Source: Ligilactobacillus ubinensis (GTDB lineage Bacteria; Bacillota; Bacilli; Lactobacillales; Lactobacillaceae). Taken from it: a stretch of 36,995 bases of DNA. Location of the stretch: the NCBI RefSeq assembly GCF_024160875.1, contig NZ_JAIULA010000027.1, positions 1-36,995 of the forward strand, given 5' to 3'. The notes beneath the pieces are model-generated. The model was not told the DNA's origin and did not search any database. It saw nothing but the letters and a program-made list of their open reading frames with translations. The position numbers and the translations under genes are program-made. Positions 8,239 to 17,373 of this stretch are shown piece after piece (position 1 is the first letter of the stretch; every line of letters starts with the position of its first letter).

Positions 8239-9321
8239 CTAGTTTAAATTCATTCCGTTTTGTGTATCAAATAACAGAATTTTATCTGTATTAAATACTA
8301 CCCCAACTTCATCGCCCACCTGTGTTGTAGTATCATTACTAATAACTTTTAAAGTTAAATCTGTAGCTATTTCTACTATTATTTGCTGATACCTGCCGTA
8401 ATCAGTTATTTGAGTAACGATACCTACCACATGCTCCTTTTTTGGTGCTGTTAACTGAATATTTTCTGGACGAATTCCAAAGTAAATTTCCTCTTCTTCT
8501 TGAAATTGGTATGCAGTTATTTGTTTTAGATCATTGACTAATTGCAATTTTCCTTTATTTAAGCAATTATTATTAACTTTAGCTGCAATTAAATTAATTT
8601 GCGGACTACCAATAAATTTTGCAACAAACAGGTTTCTAGGATGATTGTAAATTTCATCAGGCGTTGCAACCATTTGAATTTTACCATTATCCATCACTGC
8701 AATGCGATCACCTAAAGCCATCGCCTCCGTTTGATCATGCGTGACATAAATAATTGTCTGTTGATTTTGTTGATGAATATATTGAATTTCATCTCGTGCT
8801 TTTTCACGTAGTTGCACATCAATATTTGATAGTGGTTCATCCAGCAAAAAAAGACGACTTTGCTTAATCATCCCACGTCCCAAGGCAGTTCTTTGTTTTT
8901 GGCCACCAGATAGTTGACTCGGATAATTATTTGCGACTTTTATTAAATCCAGTGTTTTCAGTATTTTGTTAATTCTTTGTTTACGTACATCCACTTCAAC
9001 TTTATGAACTTTCAAGGCATACTCCAAGTTCTGTGAAACTGTCATATTTGGATAAAGCGCATAGTCTTGAAAGACCATTGCAATATTTTTTTGCAAACTC
9101 GTCATTTTTTGAGCGTTTTTTCCATCAAATAAAACTTCTCCTGCAGAAACTGATTCCAAACCTGCAATCATTCGAAGTGTCGTCGACTTACCACAGCCAG
9201 AAGGCCCTAGTAAGACTAAAAATTCACCTGGATTAACTAGTAAATCCATTTCTTTAATAATCTTCGTCTTTTTAAAGTTTTTAGAAACTGCCTTTAATTC
9301 AATCTTTATCCCGTTTTCCAA
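8239..9321 (-). CDS. ABC transporter ATP-binding protein (UgpC/MsmK/MalK family)
   Basis: The 360-residue protein carries Walker A GPSGCGKST, Q-loop MVFQDYALYPNM, the signature LSGGQKQRTALGRGMIK, Walker B LFLLDEPLSNID and the switch histidine in THDQTEAM, all in the first 210 residues. A C-terminal TOBE/OB-type regulatory region (about 235-360, including FGIRPENI) is typical of CUT1-family sugar and glycerol-phosphate importer ATPases. Translation appears to begin at a TTG codon, ten bases after TAGGAG. It lies 19 bp after the second permease gene and drives import through that complex. Confidence 0.88.
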   Translation of the reverse strand: MENGIKIELKAVSKNFKKTKIIKEMDLLVNPGEFLVLLGPSGCGKSTTLRMIAGLESVSAGEVLFDGKNAQKMTSLQKNIAMVFQDYALYPNMTVSQNLEYALKVHKVEVDVRKQRINKILKTLDLIKVANNYPSQLSGGQKQRTALGRGMIKQSRLFLLDEPLSNIDVQLREKARDEIQYIHQQNQQTIIYVTHDQTEAMALGDRIAVMDNGKIQMVATPDEIYNHPRNLFVAKFIGSPQINLIAAKVNNNCLNKGKLQLVNDLKQITAYQFQEEEEIYFGIRPENIQLTAPKKEHVVGIVTQITDYGRYQQIIVEIATDLTLKVISNDTTTQVGDEVGVVFNTDKILLFDTQNGMNLN

Positions 9322-9340
9322 TATAAAAATACTCCTATCT

Positions 9341-10159
9341 TTATTTAAGCCCGGTACTACTAATACTATTTAAAATAAACCTTTGAAAAAGAATATAAAT
9401 CACTAATGGAACCACAATCATAATTGAAGAAAGCGCCATAGCTAATGGAAAATTCGTTCCGCCTTCACTTGAAATATAGTTTTGTAATGCTAATGGCAAA
9501 GTAAAACTATTCTTATCTTTTAATATTAACGTTGGCCAGACATATTCATTCCAAGAATTAATAAAGAACATTGCGCCTATACTAATAATGTTAGGCCGTA
9601 GCATTGGTATCAATAAGTTAACAAAGATCCGCCACCGCGGTATCCCATCAATAGCTGCAACTTCTAATAAACTAGCCGGAATTTTTTCTAATGCCTTAGT
9701 AAACAGCATTATTCCAGTTGCATCACACAACTGCGGTAAAACAACCCCAACAACTGTGTTCAATAAGTTCAGCTTTGCGATTACTAAATAATTGGGAATC
9801 ATTATCGTCGTAAAAGGAACAAAAATGGTTGCCACAAAAATAAAATAAAGTGTTTTCTTCCACCGAAAATCATAATATTGGAATGCACTTGCTGCTAACA
9901 TACTACTAAAGATTTTTCCAAATGTTACTAATGTTGCCATGAAAAAGGTATTCCAGATTAACCCAAATAAATTAACCTCTTGCATTAATGTTTTGTAATT
10001 ACTTAATGTTGGATGTAGTGGAATTAATTGTAATATTGAATGATATGACTCTCGTAATGTCTTAAAAGAGTTAGAAAGCATAAACACAACAGGTAAAACT
10101 GCAATTAAGCAAATCACAATTAAAAACAAGTGCCATCCTAGTGTTTTAGATTTACTCAT
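9341..10159 (-). CDS. ABC transporter permease (UgpE/MalG-like)
   Basis: This protein of about 272 residues has six predicted membrane segments and the EAA coupling loop EVAAIDGIPRWRIFVNLLIPML, which docks on the ATPase. It is a CUT1-family MalG/UgpE-type subunit. The start at 10159 is preferred because AAAGGAAG lies six bases upstream; the longer frame from 10183 has no such site. The first eight bases overlap the end of the preceding permease gene, implying translational coupling. Substrate is inferred only from operon context. Confidence 0.87.
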   Translation of the reverse strand: MSKSKTLGWHLFLIVICLIAVLPVVFMLSNSFKTLRESYHSILQLIPLHPTLSNYKTLMQEVNLFGLIWNTFFMATLVTFGKIFSSMLAASAFQYYDFRWKKTLYFIFVATIFVPFTTIMIPNYLVIAKLNLLNTVVGVVLPQLCDATGIMLFTKALEKIPASLLEVAAIDGIPRWRIFVNLLIPMLRPNIISIGAMFFINSWNEYVWPTLILKDKNSFTLPLALQNYISSEGGTNFPLAMALSSIMIVVPLVIYILFQRFILNSISSTGLK

Positions 10160-11036
10160 AGCTAGCTTCCTTTCTCTCGACAAACCTAACTTCTAAGAAT
10201 AACAAAAATAAGAAAATCACAAAAGTTACAATCGCCAGTGCCGATGCATTTCCTGTTTTATATAACACAAATGCATCCAAGTAAGTATGGTACAAAATAT
10301 TTGATGAACCGTAATATGGACCACCTTGTGTGATAACATTAATCGGAGTAAAAACATATGCTAGCCCTTGCACAATCGTTAATATCAAAACGTAGATACT
10401 TACTCCTTTATTTAAAGGCAAAATAATATTCCAAATCAACCGCCACCGCGGAATACTGTCGACTTTTGCTGCATCGATAATATTCTGTGGGATAGAACCT
10501 AGGCCCGTCAACAACAGAATAAAATTGTACCCAAACACTTTCCAACTCGTTATCAAACATAAAACAACTACTGCCAATACGCCGGAATTAGTCCAATTGG
10601 GTAAAGTCATTCCTAATTTTCGCAAGATAAATGCCATTGGACCTGAAACAGGATTTAGCACCCACGAAAATACCATCGCACCAACAACTAAAGAAAACAA
10701 ACTGGGAATGAAAAAGATGATTTTATATGCACCCTGCATTTTTTTTATAAAATACTTCACAATAAGCGAAATCAAATACGGAAAAAGAAAATTAAGAATT
10801 ACCAACAAAATAACGTAAAAGATGGTATTTACCATCACTTTTCGATTAATCGGATCGGTAAACAAAGAATAGTAGTTTTGTAAACCTACAAAATTCTTTG
10901 TTGGTGCAATCAAATTCCAATTAAAAAAACTTAAATAAAAAGAGTATCCAATTGGAATGATTACAAAAATCGAAAGGATCAAAGCCGCTGGTAATAAACA
11001 AAGAAACGGTATAAGTTTATTTTTACTGTTGCTCAT
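10152..11036 (-). CDS. ABC transporter permease (UgpA/MalF-like)
   Basis: The 294-residue protein begins with a cytoplasmic tail and a first membrane helix (LIPFLCLLPAALILSIFVII), has about six helices in all, and carries the EAA loop IDAAKVDSIPRWRLIWNIILPL. It belongs to the CUT1 MalF/UgpA-type permeases, lacking the long periplasmic P2 loop of enteric MalF. Its start overlaps the binding-protein gene by 14 bp with an AGGAGA ribosome binding site inside that gene, and its end overlaps the next permease gene. With the other permease it should form the heterodimeric channel. Confidence 0.87.
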   Translation of the reverse strand: MSNSKNKLIPFLCLLPAALILSIFVIIPIGYSFYLSFFNWNLIAPTKNFVGLQNYYSLFTDPINRKVMVNTIFYVILLVILNFLFPYLISLIVKYFIKKMQGAYKIIFFIPSLFSLVVGAMVFSWVLNPVSGPMAFILRKLGMTLPNWTNSGVLAVVVLCLITSWKVFGYNFILLLTGLGSIPQNIIDAAKVDSIPRWRLIWNIILPLNKGVSIYVLILTIVQGLAYVFTPINVITQGGPYYGSSNILYHTYLDAFVLYKTGNASALAIVTFVIFLFLLFLEVRFVERKEASYE

Positions 11037-12312
11037 TGATGGTCTCCTGTGCTTTTTTCAATGTTGATGCTACGTTACTTCCAGATAAGATCTTATCGCG
11101 AGCATCAATCATTGTCTGTTCAGCTTGTAATCCATTTTTAGGAAATGACGTCCACGCAACTGCCTTATCAATTAGCTTTGCAGCTGGTTTCAACATTGGA
11201 TTAGCTTTTAAATAGGTTTTAAATTGTGCTGAATTAAAAGCTTCTTTTGTCGGTGGTAAATATCCTGTTCCTTTACTCCAAGTCAACAAAGAGCTATTCT
11301 GATACATGTATTTTTCAAATACCCATGCCGCTTTTTGCTGTGCTGTCTTTTGCGCTGTAATTGCAAGCATTGAGCCACCAACCGGAACAACTGTTTTTTC
11401 ATTTTTGAAATGTGGTGCTTCTACTGAAATCGCTGTGAAGTTGACACTTTGTTTAATATGTGAAGCTTGGGCGACTGTTGTAAAAGCCATCGCAACCTTG
11501 CCATTAACAAAATCATCAATTCCTTGTGCCCAAGGGGTATTAATCGCAACATTTTCTTTAATTAAATTTTGATACAACTGATAAGCGGCAATTCCTTTTC
11601 TACTTGCAAAAGCAGCTTTGCCATTTTTTTCAATCTGAGCGCCATTGCTTAGCATTAATGCTTGTTGTGCCCACGTATCTGCTGGTTGTTGAATATATAA
11701 GCCATAGTTTCCACTTTGCTGCTTTATCTTTCGAGCTGCTGTTGCGACTCCTTGCCAAGTTGCCAATTCACTTGTCTTAATCTGATATTTATCTAACATT
11801 GTTTTGTTTACGTACAAAATTGGTGTACTTAACGAATATGGCAAACCAACTAATTTTCCCTGACTATTTTTAGCAAATGACAGTGTTCGTGTAGAAAAAT
11901 TATTTTTAATAAAATTATCGTTCCCATCAAAATCTTTGGATGCTTGCTGCGGGGTTAAATATTTAAAATTATCCGCAAAATAATTAGTATATGACCATCC
12001 AACCTGAACAATATCCGGTACTTTACCAGAAGCCTGTGCTGATTGTAAATTTTGCATTAAACCTTGATACATATTCGGGTTATACTTGGCAGTTACTTTA
12101 ATATTTTTGTGTGTTTTATTAAACTCTTTCACTAACGCATTAACTGCTGTACCACCTTGTGTTTGTGCATTTACGTGCCAATAAGTAATATGGATTACTT
12201 TATTTTTAGCTGTTGTCGCAGTTTTAGCTGTAGAGCACCCCGCTAACGCTATTCCCAAGACAAATACTGCTAAACTACCCAATAATATTCGCAATTTTTT
12301 CTTTAAATTCAT
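11023..12312 (-). CDS. ABC transporter extracellular solute-binding lipoprotein (UgpB-like)
   Basis: The 429-residue protein has a lipoprotein signal peptide: charged MNLKKKLRI, a hydrophobic core and lipobox LAGC with Cys about residue 26. The mature part is a family 1 extracellular solute-binding protein. It has ITYWHVNAQTQGGTAVNALVKEFN, GLPYSLSTPILYVNKTML and VPVGGSMLAI, resembling UgpB and related sugar-binding proteins. It would be anchored outside the membrane and deliver substrate to the two permeases. AGGAGGAGA precedes the start. Glycerol-3-phosphate or a glycerophosphodiester is suggested by the UgpB-like blocks plus the phosphoesterase in the operon; an oligosaccharide remains possible. 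Confidence 0.85.
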   Translation of the reverse strand: MNLKKKLRILLGSLAVFVLGIALAGCSTAKTATTAKNKVIHITYWHVNAQTQGGTAVNALVKEFNKTHKNIKVTAKYNPNMYQGLMQNLQSAQASGKVPDIVQVGWSYTNYFADNFKYLTPQQASKDFDGNDNFIKNNFSTRTLSFAKNSQGKLVGLPYSLSTPILYVNKTMLDKYQIKTSELATWQGVATAARKIKQQSGNYGLYIQQPADTWAQQALMLSNGAQIEKNGKAAFASRKGIAAYQLYQNLIKENVAINTPWAQGIDDFVNGKVAMAFTTVAQASHIKQSVNFTAISVEAPHFKNEKTVVPVGGSMLAITAQKTAQQKAAWVFEKYMYQNSSLLTWSKGTGYLPPTKEAFNSAQFKTYLKANPMLKPAAKLIDKAVAWTSFPKNGLQAEQTMIDARDKILSGSNVASTLKKAQETINEQQ

Positions 12313-12349
12313 TACTATCTCCTCCTCTGCTCTAAAATTAACAAAATGT

Positions 12350-12377
12350 TGTATAAATTTAGTGGTATATATGTAAA
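12350..12377 (-). promoter_or_regulatory. Candidate promoter of the ABC/phosphoesterase operon
   Basis: On the minus strand TTTACA (12372-12377) is followed after 16 bp by TATACA (12350-12355), about 38 bp before the binding-protein start codon. Confidence 0.5.
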
Positions 12378-12802
12378 GAAGACGTAAATTAATATCTTAT
12401 TGAACAAACATGCTAGAGTCTGCTAAAGCAAGAAAATACTTCTCAAATCAAATTATATATTTTTGAACTTCTGCCTTCGGTTATTAAAAACAAACTTGCT
12501 TCGGATGTCTTTATATAGCCTTATAATTGTATTTATCATTAGCAAAAAATGCTTCCTTTTATTAACATTTATATTCCTTTGCATAAACTTAGCCTCAATC
12601 GTAAAACTATATACTACAATCTCTATATACTTGAGCCCAATACTTTCATCTTCAAATATTTGCGCCAAAACAACTAGTTGCCTTGGCCCCGTAATCCAGA
12701 TGGCTCAAATTCTGAATTATCCGATACACAATACTAATCTAACTTTTAATGGAAACTATACCTAATTCAATAAAAAAGAAAGCACTTTATTTACTTTACA
12801 AC
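12378..12802. other. Intergenic region, no gene supported
   Basis: Overlapping open frames on both strands here (12463-12765 plus, 12453-12668 minus) have no ribosome binding site and no family resemblance. I regard them as chance frames. Confidence 0.45.
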
Positions 12803-12831
12803 TTGAAATACGAGATACTATTTTATATAAA
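12803..12831 (+). promoter_or_regulatory. Promoter of the surface adhesin gene
   Basis: TTGAAA (12803-12808), a 17-bp spacer and TATAAA (12826-12831) lie 34 bp before the start codon, and AAAGGAG follows as ribosome binding site. Confidence 0.55.
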
Positions 12832-12865
12832 AGGGAGAATGTTCTAACAAAAAGGAGAATTATCA

Positions 12866-14512
12866 ATGAAATCACGGGGAATTCATTCAATAGCGTTATT
12901 GATACACAATACTCAAAAACAACCTAACAAACACTTCCACAGCATTAACAAGCTTTTAATATGTTGGGTTGTTTTCTCAGGTCTACTTGCAGCTAATGGA
13001 ACTGTCGTTTCAGCAGATGCTACTAATACCACTGAAGGCAATCAATCATCCCAAACGTCATCTATAACTGAAAGTTCAAGCACTGTCAATGAAACAGCAT
13101 CATCTGTAGTTAATACTGCTGCTTCAACTTCTACAGAAAGTTCATCAACTAATAAAGTAACTACGCAAAACACAGTATCTTCTTTAACAACCAATAATTC
13201 TACAACTACCACTACACAAGCCAGTTCTTCCGATGAATCTATTGACTCTTGGATGCCTGATAAAAACTTGCAAGAAGTAGTTGCAGCTGTTTTGAAAGTT
13301 ACTTCTGTAGATAAAATCACAAAAGAAGATATGGCAGATATCACTGATTTGTCAGGCGTAAATCGCAACATTAAATCGTTGGAAGGTTTAGAATACGCAA
13401 CATCATTAACTTCACTTAATATCTCAGGGAACCAAATTAGTGATATTTCACCTTTAGCCAAGTTAAGTTCTTTAACTGATTTAAATCTTTCAGATAATCA
13501 AATTAGCGATATTTCACCCATAGCAAACTTAAAATCTCTAACTTACTTAAATCTAAACTTTAATAAAATCAGTGATTTCAGTACTATAGATGGTGATTAT
13601 TTCTTTTCTGATAATATAGGAACAGCTTCAGTTCAAGATGTTACTGCTTCCGCAACTACAGCTACTGCTAACTATATAATGGATATTCCAATTAAGATTA
13701 ACACTAGCGGTCAAAGCATTACTAACTATATTACGCCTCATTCAACTGATGATGATACGCGCTATGTTAGTCTTGATGATAAAATAGGCGATTACTTCAA
13801 TAAAGATGGTAAACTTGAATTCGACAATCTTTCAGAAGGCACACATACTATCGTTATTGCCTGGGAAGGTCAGGAACCAGCTTCATTAAAATCATCTCTT
13901 TCATCGTCTGATAGTCAAAGAATTAGCGGGACATATACACTAACGCTCGATTATGAAAAGCAAACTGGTGGTGATATTACTGTTAATTATATTGATGCAT
14001 CTGGAAATAAAATTCATGACCCACAAATAGTTAGTGGGTATATTGGTGATACTTATGATGTTTCAACTGATGCCTATAAATTGGCATTAGATGGTTATAC
14101 ACTTAAAGGAGCTACTGGAAATATAAACGGACAGTTTACAGATCAACCACAAACGATAACCTATATCTATAACAAAAACGAAAGTCCAGTTAATCCAGAC
14201 ACTCCCAGCACCCCAGTAACACCGGATAATCCAATAACACCAATAAATCCAAGTGAACCAGTCAATCCGGCAACACCAAATCCGACTACTCCACTTATTC
14301 CAAGTAGTCCTAATAGTGATTCAAACGCAGTATTACCAGCTAGCAAAGATAGCTCAACAAGTGCTACTCAAAACACAAGTACACAAGAAGATTCAGCTAC
14401 ACTTCCTGCAACAGGAGAATTGAATACTTTTTGGATGACACTAAGTGGGATAATTGGGATTTTAATGCTTGGACTACTCTCTATAATTAAGTTTACACAC
14501 AAAAAGGATTAA
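12866..14512 (+). CDS. LPxTG-anchored surface protein with internalin-type LRRs and a MucBP domain
   Basis: The 548-residue protein begins with a long signal peptide (residues 1-50, likely cleavage after VVSA). A Ser/Thr-rich stalk with acidic residues runs over 51-126. Residues about 128-240 hold internalin-like leucine-rich repeats of 22 residues, with units such as LTSLNISGNQISDISPLAKL. An interrepeat-like beta region follows, then a MucBP-type domain (about 368-437, starting DITVNYIDASGNKI). A proline-rich wall-spanning segment (440-482) leads to the sorting signal LPATG (513-517), a hydrophobic helix and the KKD tail. Sortase should attach it to peptidoglycan, and MucBP suggests binding to mucin or similar glycans. 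It has its own promoter and a terminator-like dyad after it, so it is monocistronic. Confidence 0.9.
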   Translation: MKSRGIHSIALLIHNTQKQPNKHFHSINKLLICWVVFSGLLAANGTVVSADATNTTEGNQSSQTSSITESSSTVNETASSVVNTAASTSTESSSTNKVTTQNTVSSLTTNNSTTTTTQASSSDESIDSWMPDKNLQEVVAAVLKVTSVDKITKEDMADITDLSGVNRNIKSLEGLEYATSLTSLNISGNQISDISPLAKLSSLTDLNLSDNQISDISPIANLKSLTYLNLNFNKISDFSTIDGDYFFSDNIGTASVQDVTASATTATANYIMDIPIKINTSGQSITNYITPHSTDDDTRYVSLDDKIGDYFNKDGKLEFDNLSEGTHTIVIAWEGQEPASLKSSLSSSDSQRISGTYTLTLDYEKQTGGDITVNYIDASGNKIHDPQIVSGYIGDTYDVSTDAYKLALDGYTLKGATGNINGQFTDQPQTITYIYNKNESPVNPDTPSTPVTPDNPITPINPSEPVNPATPNPTTPLIPSSPNSDSNAVLPASKDSSTSATQNTSTQEDSATLPATGELNTFWMTLSGIIGILMLGLLSIIKFTHKKD

Positions 14513-14575
14513 TGACTCTGCTTTTCTTCTATATTGCTTAGGAGTTCAAACGATACTGCATATTGCATTATTTAT

Positions 14576-14623
14576 AAAATACCTTCCAAAGTTAGAATTA
14601 CATCTATCTTTGGGAGGTATTTT
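14576..14623. terminator. Terminator-like dyad after the adhesin gene
   Basis: AAAATACCTTCCAAAG (14576-14591) pairs with CTTTGGGAGGTATTTT (14608-14623), a 16-bp stem with one mismatch. The flanking A and T runs lie inside the stem, so it could act in both directions. Confidence 0.65.
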
Positions 14624-14851
14624 GCATATATTTCTATTTTTATAACTTATAGTGCTAAACTAGATATAAATTAGGTATCAATCTATTTTAAAATAACAAG
14701 TACTTTAACTATTGCTACCTGCCCTTTTAATTTCTCGTATGTAAAATTAATCTATACTTCAGATGACTGCTACCGAAAAGATACAATAAATATAACAAGC
14801 TATACTTACATACTAAACAACAATTGCCAAAATAAAAAGGGGGGTAAATTC

Positions 14852-15175
14852 ATGTATTATCGCTATATATTACAAAAGAATCATGAAACTAGTGGACTAT
14901 TTCATCCTCTGGATAATTGGAGTGTCCCTAAAGAAGGAGGCCTATACAAGATAGTTCCTGCCTATTTTAGTAGCTTAAATTATCACAAGGATTTTTCTAA
15001 CAATTCTGAAAGCTGGTTTACTGAAGAGGGAAATACTCGTTATCATACCGGAATTACGACTCTGACTGCTTTTTACACTAATCATGGAATACGTGTTCAG
15101 TGTGTTAAAAAACAAAACTTAGTTAACATTATTCGGCAAGAGTCATTTCAAGTTTGGATAGAAAATAATACATAG
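14852..15175 (+). CDS. Hypothetical protein, 107 residues
   Basis: The gene has a very strong ribosome binding site (a run of six G residues eight bases before ATG) and codon use like its neighbours, so it is probably real. The protein is soluble-looking and rich in Tyr, His, Trp and Asn, beginning MYYRYILQKNHETSG, with no signal peptide or membrane helix. I do not recognise a family. It stands alone between the adhesin and the convergent sugar transferase. Confidence 0.55.
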   Translation: MYYRYILQKNHETSGLFHPLDNWSVPKEGGLYKIVPAYFSSLNYHKDFSNNSESWFTEEGNTRYHTGITTLTAFYTNHGIRVQCVKKQNLVNIIRQESFQVWIENNT

Positions 15176-15304
15176 TTTAAATTAAAAACCTTGTTCTATT
15201 GTGCATCATTTTCTGTTATTATTGTACTGATATCTTAATCTTTTAAAAAAGTTATCATCTATAAGCTTTATTCAAATATAGAATCACTTTCAGTAATAAT
15301 TGCA

Positions 15305-15337
15305 CAAAAAAAGCGGTAATACTAAACTATCCCGCTT
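15305..15337 (-). terminator. Intrinsic terminator of the sugar transferase gene
   Basis: On the minus strand AAGCGG pairs with CCGCTT and runs into a seven-U tract, 17 bp after the stop codon. Confidence 0.75.
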
Positions 15338-15353
15338 GCTTCATAAACATATA

Positions 15354-16022
15354 TTAATACGCATTATTAGGCCAAAAGATAATCTTTATTGTCATAAAAA
15401 TTATCTTTACATCTAGCCAAAAACTACTTTCGCGAATATACTGCAAATCGAGCTCTAACATCTCGCTAAAACCAGCATCATTGCGAGCAGTTACTTGCCA
15501 CATTCCGGTACATCCTGGAACTATGTATAATCTTTGTTTCGCATAATCATCGTATTCTTTTACTTCCCGTGGCAAAGGTGGGCGAGGACCTACCAGGCTC
15601 ATATTACCCATCAAAACATTTAATAACTGAGGTAATTCATCGATACTGGTTTTTCTAATAAAACAGCCAATTCGAGTTACCCGTGGATCATATTTCATTT
15701 TGAACATTGGGCCTTCTACTTCATTATATTTTAAAAGGTTTGCCAATAAAAACTCAGCATCGACTCGCATTGATCTAAATTTGTACATTTGAAATGTTTT
15801 GCCGTTTTTTCCAACTCGCTTTTGCTTAAAGAAAACTGGTCCGCGATCTTCAGTCTTAATTAATAAAGCTATTAAAAGGAAAATCGGACTCAATACTACT
15901 AATCCAAGTAAACTGAGAATAAAATCACTTAGCCGTTTTATTCCACGGTAGATATAACGATGTTCTAACCTAGACTTATCCAAATAAGACCCTCTCTTAT
16001 GTTCCGCCATCATAATACCCAT
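15354..16022 (-). CDS. Bacterial sugar transferase, undecaprenyl-phosphate glycosyl-1-phosphate transferase
   Basis: The 222-residue protein is a minimal priming glycosyl-1-phosphate transferase of the WbaP/RfbP catalytic-domain family. It has one membrane segment (about 32-56, ILSLLGLVVLSPIFLLIALLI), then EDRGPVFFKQKRVGKNGKTFQMYKFRSM, the catalytic-region block RKTSIDELPQLLNVLMGNMSLVGPRP, and a C-terminal PGCTGMWQVTARN. It transfers a sugar phosphate from UDP-sugar to undecaprenyl phosphate on the inner membrane face to start polysaccharide synthesis. It lacks the multi-spanning N-terminal domain of full-length WbaP. It stands alone, without other glycosyltransferases, flippase or polymerase. 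The exact start is uncertain: in-frame ATG codons at 16022, 16013 and 16010 all follow AGGGGA. Confidence 0.85.
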   Translation of the reverse strand: MGIMMAEHKRGSYLDKSRLEHRYIYRGIKRLSDFILSLLGLVVLSPIFLLIALLIKTEDRGPVFFKQKRVGKNGKTFQMYKFRSMRVDAEFLLANLLKYNEVEGPMFKMKYDPRVTRIGCFIRKTSIDELPQLLNVLMGNMSLVGPRPPLPREVKEYDDYAKQRLYIVPGCTGMWQVTARNDAGFSEMLELDLQYIRESSFWLDVKIIFMTIKIIFWPNNAY

Positions 16023-16193
16023 CCATCCCCTAAAAATTAATACTTTCCTTTGAACTTTCTCTTTATATTCAGCAATTTTTTGCTTACTAAAGATTTATTA
16101 AACAAAGTTGTAATTTAATTATACAATATAACAACAATAAAATTAAGCTTTAATTTATTCTTTTTTTTAATTAGTAAAGCCCGTTATATAATC

Positions 16194-16222
16194 AAAAAAA
16201 GCTCCATAAAATATGGAGTTTT
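16194..16222 (-). terminator. Intrinsic terminator of the nucleoid-associated protein gene
   Basis: On the minus strand CTCCATA pairs with TATGGAG around a three-base loop and is followed by C and a seven-U tract. Confidence 0.8.
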
Positions 16223-16297
16223 CCTTAGATATATGTGCTTATTTCGTTATTTTTTGCTTATATATTATCAATACAATTGCTGTTCTAGCAGGATATT

Positions 16298-17293
16298 TTA
16301 GAAATTATTCTTTATATTTTCAATATTTTTTATAATCACTGATAATGAGCCGTCTGTGTTGTTCTTAAATTCGATATAATCACGATTCTTTAGCAAATCA
16401 ACTGGGACGACAATCTCAATTCCGTTATCCAACTTTAGCTTTTGCTTTTGATATTTCCGCTCAAAAACTGGAGCATTTGCATCAACTGCAATCTTAGGCG
16501 CAACCCCTTTTTTATCTAAATCTTCCATAAAGTCTTGTTTGGCCTGAACATTATCGCCAAAAACTTGCTGTGCTAATTGCTCATTGTTGATGCTGCTATC
16601 CTCATCAATACTTTTATAAATCGCTTTTTGTGCATCCATCACTGCTTCATATTCTTCAATATCATATTTTTTGCTAACTGACTTTAATGACTTTTTCACT
16701 TTAGCAACATTCTCTGATACTTTAGTCTTTTTTTGCTTAAGCTCAAGAATTTTTTCTACAAAAGACCACGTTCCTTGCACATCCTGATATGTTTTTTCAT
16801 GCACAAAACAAGCTTGTTTATTTTTAATGATAATCCCACAACTTGCCCCCTGTGTTGGTGCTGGTAAAATCGCTTTATTTTTGCCAATCTTATTAGTAAC
16901 TACATTATCATCATCATAATCAATTAAATGAATATATTTAGCTGTATAATCAAGCTTTATCATACCTGCATATTCATTTCCAATTTCATCATTGACACGA
17001 AAGAATAGTAAGTCACCTTCAGGAATCTCTGCCCATGTCTTAATCGCTTCGAAATAATATTGAGTCATGCTTTCAGCAATTTTAATGAAAGAGTCTTCCT
17101 TGCTAATCAGATATTGTGCAGGTTCACTTTCCTCGATTTCAAAAGTTAGACATTCACTGTTTAAAAACTTTTTAACTAACTTTTCGATGTATTCTATAAC
17201 TATCTCATCGGTTGTATCTAACTCTTTTTGCGAAAAAACGGCACTATTTATTTCGCGGTTCATTATATTAATAACCGCATTTTCTATTTCCAC
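16298..17293 (-). CDS. YejK/NdpA-family nucleoid-associated protein
   Basis: This protein of about 331 residues matches the 37-kDa nucleoid-associated protein family (YejK/NdpA). The resemblance lies in EIENAVINIMNREINSAVFSQKELD at the start, GDLLFFRVNDEIGNEYAGMIKLDY in the middle, and the C-terminal FERKYQKQKLKLDNGIEIVVPVDLL. The E. coli member is abundant on the nucleoid, but its function is poorly defined. A basic, coiled-coil-prone stretch (about 195-225) follows the central domain. I chose a GTG start at 17293 because GAGG lies eight bases upstream; the GTG at 17302 overlaps that site. It is a single gene with its own terminator. Confidence 0.7.
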   Translation of the reverse strand: MEIENAVINIMNREINSAVFSQKELDTTDEIVIEYIEKLVKKFLNSECLTFEIEESEPAQYLISKEDSFIKIAESMTQYYFEAIKTWAEIPEGDLLFFRVNDEIGNEYAGMIKLDYTAKYIHLIDYDDDNVVTNKIGKNKAILPAPTQGASCGIIIKNKQACFVHEKTYQDVQGTWSFVEKILELKQKKTKVSENVAKVKKSLKSVSKKYDIEEYEAVMDAQKAIYKSIDEDSSINNEQLAQQVFGDNVQAKQDFMEDLDKKGVAPKIAVDANAPVFERKYQKQKLKLDNGIEIVVPVDLLKNRDYIEFKNNTDGSLSVIIKNIENIKNNF

Positions 17294-17328
17294 TAAAATC
17301 ACCTCAAGCTAAATTTTACACAGGCGCA

Positions 17329-17363
17329 CAAAAAAAAGCAAAACCAATCTAGTTGACCTTGCT
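17329..17363 (-). terminator. Intrinsic terminator of argGH
   Basis: On the minus strand AGCAAGGTCAA pairs over 11 positions (some G-U) with TTGGTTTTGCT and runs into eight or more U residues, directly after argH. Confidence 0.8.
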
Positions 17364-17373
17364 TAACTTACAA

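Noticed and set aside
12453-12765. Overlapping open frames on both strands between the ABC operon and the adhesin
   Set aside because: No ribosome binding sites and no family features; AT-rich sequence gives chance frames rich in Ile, Leu and Lys.
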